Shown here in pieces: positions 6,537 to 8,616 of a stretch of DNA of 8,616 nt. Both the position numbers and the translations under genes were made by a program. The notes beneath the pieces were generated by a model. That model made no database searches. It saw only the letters and a program-made list of their open reading frames with translations, and was not told the origin of the DNA. The first letter of the stretch is position 1, and each line of letters opens with the position of its first letter. Origin of the DNA: Candidatus Sumerlaeota bacterium (GTDB lineage: Bacteria > Sumerlaeota > Sumerlaeia > JADFCT01). The stretch spans positions 1 through 8,616 of the forward strand of contig JADFCT010000151.1 in assembly GCA_017161665.1 (NCBI GenBank), written 5' to 3'.

Positions 6537-8426
6537 ATGTGGGACAGTTTATTGACATGGATGACCGGAACCTTCCTGAATCCCGCCATGCTGGGCTTCT
6601 TGGGACTCATTCCCGTTATCATCCTCTTTTACATTCTCAAACTCAAGCGCACGGCCATTGAAATCCCCAGCACGCTCCTCTGGCAGAAAAGCCTGCAAGA
6701 TCTGACGGCCAATGCGCCTTTTCAGCGTCTGCGAAAGAATCTGCTCCTGTTCCTCCAGATGCTGATTTTGCTCCTGATCGCCATCGCCCTGGCTCGTCCC
6801 TACATACAGGCCCTGGGGCGCTCGGGCGTCAGCGCGTGTCTACTCATCGACCGCTCGGCCAGCATGAGCGCCCGGGAAGCCGATGGCCGCACACGCCTGG
6901 ATATGGCCAAAGACCGCGCCCTCCAAATGATCGATCAGATGGGCGGAGGTGACACCATGATGATCGTCACCTTTGCCGAAAACTCCGATGTTCTGTGCGA
7001 AAAAATAGACGACCGCACCCGGCTGCGCGCCATTGTTCGCGCCATCCAGCCCTCCCAGTCGCGCACGAACATCCGCGACGCCGTCATGGTCGCTCAATCG
7101 CTCATGCTTGCCCAATCCGACATGAAACTCTATATCGTCAGCGACGGCGTGATTCGCGACCTGGCTCAGATCGGCGCTAAGATGGTCAACACCTCCTACG
7201 TCCAGGTCGGCGAAACCCGGGACAACGCCGGGATCGCGGCTTTTTCGATCCGCGAGCCCTTCGAAGGGCAGGGAACCCGCCAAGCCTTCGCCCTGATCCA
7301 TAATGAGAGCGACAAACGCCTGCGTTCTACGCTGACGCTCTACTTCAACGACCGCGCGGCAGCCATTGAGGAAATTGAAGTCGCCCCCCAGGCCGATGGC
7401 CAATTCGTCTTCGCCCTGCCCAACGACGAATCCGGCCTGCTCCGACTGGATTTGGACAGCAAAGACGCCCTGGCCCTTGATAATCGCGCCTGGCTGACGA
7501 TCCGCCCCCGTTCGGCAGTCAAGACGCTCCTCGTCGGGCCGGGCAATTCGACCAACGCCGTCTTCCTGAAGCGCGCCCTCAGCCTCGATCCACGCGTCGA
7601 GCTCAGCGCCGTGGAATTCGCCGACTACGTCGTCAACGATGAATTCGATCTGACGATTTTTGACAACGTGGCGCCCGAAGAGATTCCCTACGGCGCATCG
7701 GTCTTTATCAATGTCGCGCCACCCGTGTCGGATTTTGAATTATCGGATGAGACCATTGAGCAGCCACTCATCGTGTCGCAGGATCGCGAACACCCCGTCA
7801 TGCGATTCCTGGTCATGGAAAACGTCGGCATCGCCAAAGCCCGCAAAATGACACTGCCCGAAGGCGCCCGCGCCCTGGCCACCACCACGGCCTCACCGCT
7901 CATCGCGGACCTGTCCGATCCCGATCATCAGATTCTGGTCATCGGCTTCGATATTGCCGAATCCAACTGGCCCATGCGCCTGTCCTTTCCCCTCTTTATG
8001 CAAAATCTGTTGTCATGGACCCCGCGCATGACGGCCGCAGGCGGCGAAACGGTCAACACCGGCCGTCCCATCACCATTATGCCGGAAGAAGGGCTGGACA
8101 CCGTAACCGTTAAGACTCCGGACGGCCGGAGCGAGACCGTGAAACTGGATCCGTCGAGGCCGTCTTATTTTGGCCAGACGGAAATCGCCGGGCCGTATAT
8201 CGTCCAGTACGGCGAATTCAAGGAAATCGAACACGCCGTCAATCTGCTGGATCGGCAGGAATCATCCATCACGCCCACCGAGGCCCTTCAGTTCGGGCGC
8301 CTCATCGCCCCGGCGGAAAAAGACAACATCATGCAAAATAAAGAACTCTGGCCATGGTTCCTGATCGCGGCCCTGGTCATTCTGGCGCTGGAGTGGTATA
8401 TCTACAGCCGCCGGGCCTGGCTGTAA
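6537..8426 (+). CDS. BatA-type membrane protein with VWA domain
   Basis: This 629-residue protein opens with the BatA N-terminal double-membrane module. FLNPAMLGFLGLIPVIILFYILK begins the first helix (about 17-34). A cytoplasmic loop (35-66) contains IPSTLLWQKS and RLRKN, and the second helix (67-86) ends in ALARP. The VWA domain (about 98-215) has an intact MIDAS: D105-x-S107-x-S109 in LIDRSASMS, T177 and D203. A beta domain (about 220-325) follows, then a region resembling a degenerate GATase/ThuA-like fold (about 328-500, starting VKTLLVGPGN) and another beta-rich part. A last helix lies in LWPWFLIAALVILALEW (604-620), ending SRRAWL. Charged loops place the VWA region outside the cytoplasm. 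ATG 6537 has GGAG at 6523-6526, 10 bases away, and 18 bases separate it from the DUF58 gene. It is the second membrane VWA protein of the operon and probably pairs with the large one. Confidence 0.94.
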   Translation: MWDSLLTWMTGTFLNPAMLGFLGLIPVIILFYILKLKRTAIEIPSTLLWQKSLQDLTANAPFQRLRKNLLLFLQMLILLLIAIALARPYIQALGRSGVSACLLIDRSASMSAREADGRTRLDMAKDRALQMIDQMGGGDTMMIVTFAENSDVLCEKIDDRTRLRAIVRAIQPSQSRTNIRDAVMVAQSLMLAQSDMKLYIVSDGVIRDLAQIGAKMVNTSYVQVGETRDNAGIAAFSIREPFEGQGTRQAFALIHNESDKRLRSTLTLYFNDRAAAIEEIEVAPQADGQFVFALPNDESGLLRLDLDSKDALALDNRAWLTIRPRSAVKTLLVGPGNSTNAVFLKRALSLDPRVELSAVEFADYVVNDEFDLTIFDNVAPEEIPYGASVFINVAPPVSDFELSDETIEQPLIVSQDREHPVMRFLVMENVGIAKARKMTLPEGARALATTTASPLIADLSDPDHQILVIGFDIAESNWPMRLSFPLFMQNLLSWTPRMTAAGGETVNTGRPITIMPEEGLDTVTVKTPDGRSETVKLDPSRPSYFGQTEIAGPYIVQYGEFKEIEHAVNLLDRQESSITPTEALQFGRLIAPAEKDNIMQNKELWPWFLIAALVILALEWYIYSRRAWL

Positions 8427-8449
8427 CACGGAGGCCCCGCCCGACGGAA

Positions 8450-8476
8450 GTCTCACGGGCGTCTCGCCCGTGAGAC
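8450..8476. repeat. Perfect 12-bp inverted repeat, likely dispersed palindromic element
   Basis: The arms are GTCTCACGGGCG (8450-8461) and CGCCCGTGAGAC (8465-8476), exact reverse complements around a 3-base TCT loop. The hairpin could serve as the operon's terminator, although only TTTT at 8483-8486 follows, six bases beyond the stem. On the - strand the core ACGGGCGAGACGCCCGTG reads TGETPV, a phrase I recall from many spurious small proteins in Planctomycetota-like genomes. That suggests a member of a dispersed REP-like family; this is recall, not a search. Confidence 0.65.
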
Positions 8477-8514
8477 ACATGGTTTTCGCGTTTGACGCGG
8501 TTAGCAAACAAGAT

Positions 8515-8520
8515 AAAGGA
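8515..8520 (+). promoter_or_regulatory. Ribosome binding site of the last gene
   Basis: AAAGGA lies 6 bases before ATG 8527. It decides between this start and the in-frame ATG 8479, which has no such site and overlaps the hairpin region. Confidence 0.55.
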
Positions 8521-8526
8521 TCATTG

Positions 8527-8616
8527 ATGCGAATGCATACAATACTTCCTAAAAGAATAATGATTAACATATTCCTTGGATTTCTGACGCTTCTTGCCCT
8601 CGGCCTGACGCCACCC
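8527..8616 (+). CDS. Start of a gene with an N-terminal signal peptide (partial)
   Basis: The first 30 codons run off the right edge. They encode MRMHTILPKRIMIN, a basic start, followed by IFLGFLTLLALGLTPP, a hydrophobic core. This is a typical Sec signal peptide or signal anchor. The start ATG 8527 has a good ribosome binding site, and a second ATG (8533) is also possible. Base composition is more AT-rich than in the operon. The hairpin in between suggests that it may be transcribed separately. In related clusters the gene after the VWA pair is often another exported or membrane protein, but the product cannot be named from this fragment. Confidence 0.65.
   Translation, partial: MRMHTILPKRIMINIFLGFLTLLALGLTPP

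Larger units (their letters stand above)
8427..8526. other. Intergenic stretch after the operon
   Basis: This 100-base gap begins with GC-rich sequence, holds the inverted repeat at 8450-8476 and becomes AT-rich from about 8500. I see no convincing promoter. A GGAGG at 8430-8434 has no start codon at a usable distance. Confidence 0.6.

Noticed and set aside
6840..7403. - strand open frame opposite the BatA-VWA gene
   Set aside because: It is antisense to the VWA domain with an intact MIDAS and has no family features of its own.
8492..8519. Possible promoter TTGACG (8492-8497) with TAAAGG (8514-8519)
   Set aside because: The -10 match is poor and it overlaps the ribosome binding site, so a transcript would begin almost at the start codon without it.
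8479..8526. Upstream in-frame extension of the last gene to ATG 8479
   Set aside because: It has no ribosome binding site, touches the hairpin, and would push the signal peptide 16 residues in from the N-terminus; ATG 8527 is better placed.
8262..8570. - strand open frame across the end of the operon and the intergenic hairpin
   Set aside because: It joins antisense coding sequence with the palindrome (TGETPV) and antisense of the next signal peptide; it looks like an artefact of the repeat.

Overview
The window holds one dense block of co-directional genes, all on the + strand. Its core (1650-8426) is a four-gene cluster: a large membrane-anchored VWA/pseudo-glutamine-amidotransferase protein, a MoxR-family AAA+ ATPase, a soluble DUF58 protein and a BatA-type membrane VWA protein. 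This is the MoxR-DUF58-VWA type of cluster, related to the Bat (Bacteroides aerotolerance) and RavA/ViaA class of AAA+/VWA systems. The large VWA protein resembles those I know from Planctomycetota and allied environmental lineages (Hydrogenedentota, Sumerlaeota and similar). That form of protein, the GC-rich third codon positions, a Tat-type signal and a hairpin whose strand reads TGETPV all suggest a member of that broad group. The assignment is inferred from memory of the families, not from a search.

Layout. 5-619 encodes a Met/Gly/Gln repeat protein with a small charged C-terminal domain; its true start may lie left of the window. 647-1594 encodes an exported six-bladed NHL-repeat protein, 27 bases downstream and probably co-transcribed. 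A GNRA-loop hairpin with a T-rich tail (1593-1623) overlaps that gene's stop codon. After it come the VWA/GATase-like protein (1650-4592), MoxR (4606-5586), DUF58 (5589-6518) and BatA-VWA (6537-8426), separated by 2 to 18 bases. Then comes a 100-base gap with a perfect 12-bp inverted repeat (8450-8476), and the first 30 codons of a new gene with a signal peptide (8527 to the window end).

How the genes probably work together. MoxR ATPases act as chaperone-like remodelers of VWA partners. Here three VWA partners are encoded beside it: one soluble (DUF58) and two anchored in the membrane. The positive-inside rule places the VWA domains of both membrane proteins outside the cytoplasm, while MoxR and DUF58 should be cytoplasmic. 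Coupling would then have to cross the membrane through the helices, cytoplasmic loops or the 127-residue cytoplasmic tail of the large protein. The process served is unknown; metal loading, envelope complex assembly or stress tolerance are the usual guesses for the family.

I do not see a wholly new system. The points most worth a second look are the second VWA-like domain of the large protein, whose metal site is replaced by a His-Cys-Glu loop, the hairpin between the NHL gene and the VWA operon, the Met-rich slippage-prone repeat gene, and the dispersed-type hairpin near the end. No tRNA, rRNA, CRISPR array, insertion sequence or integration site was found.
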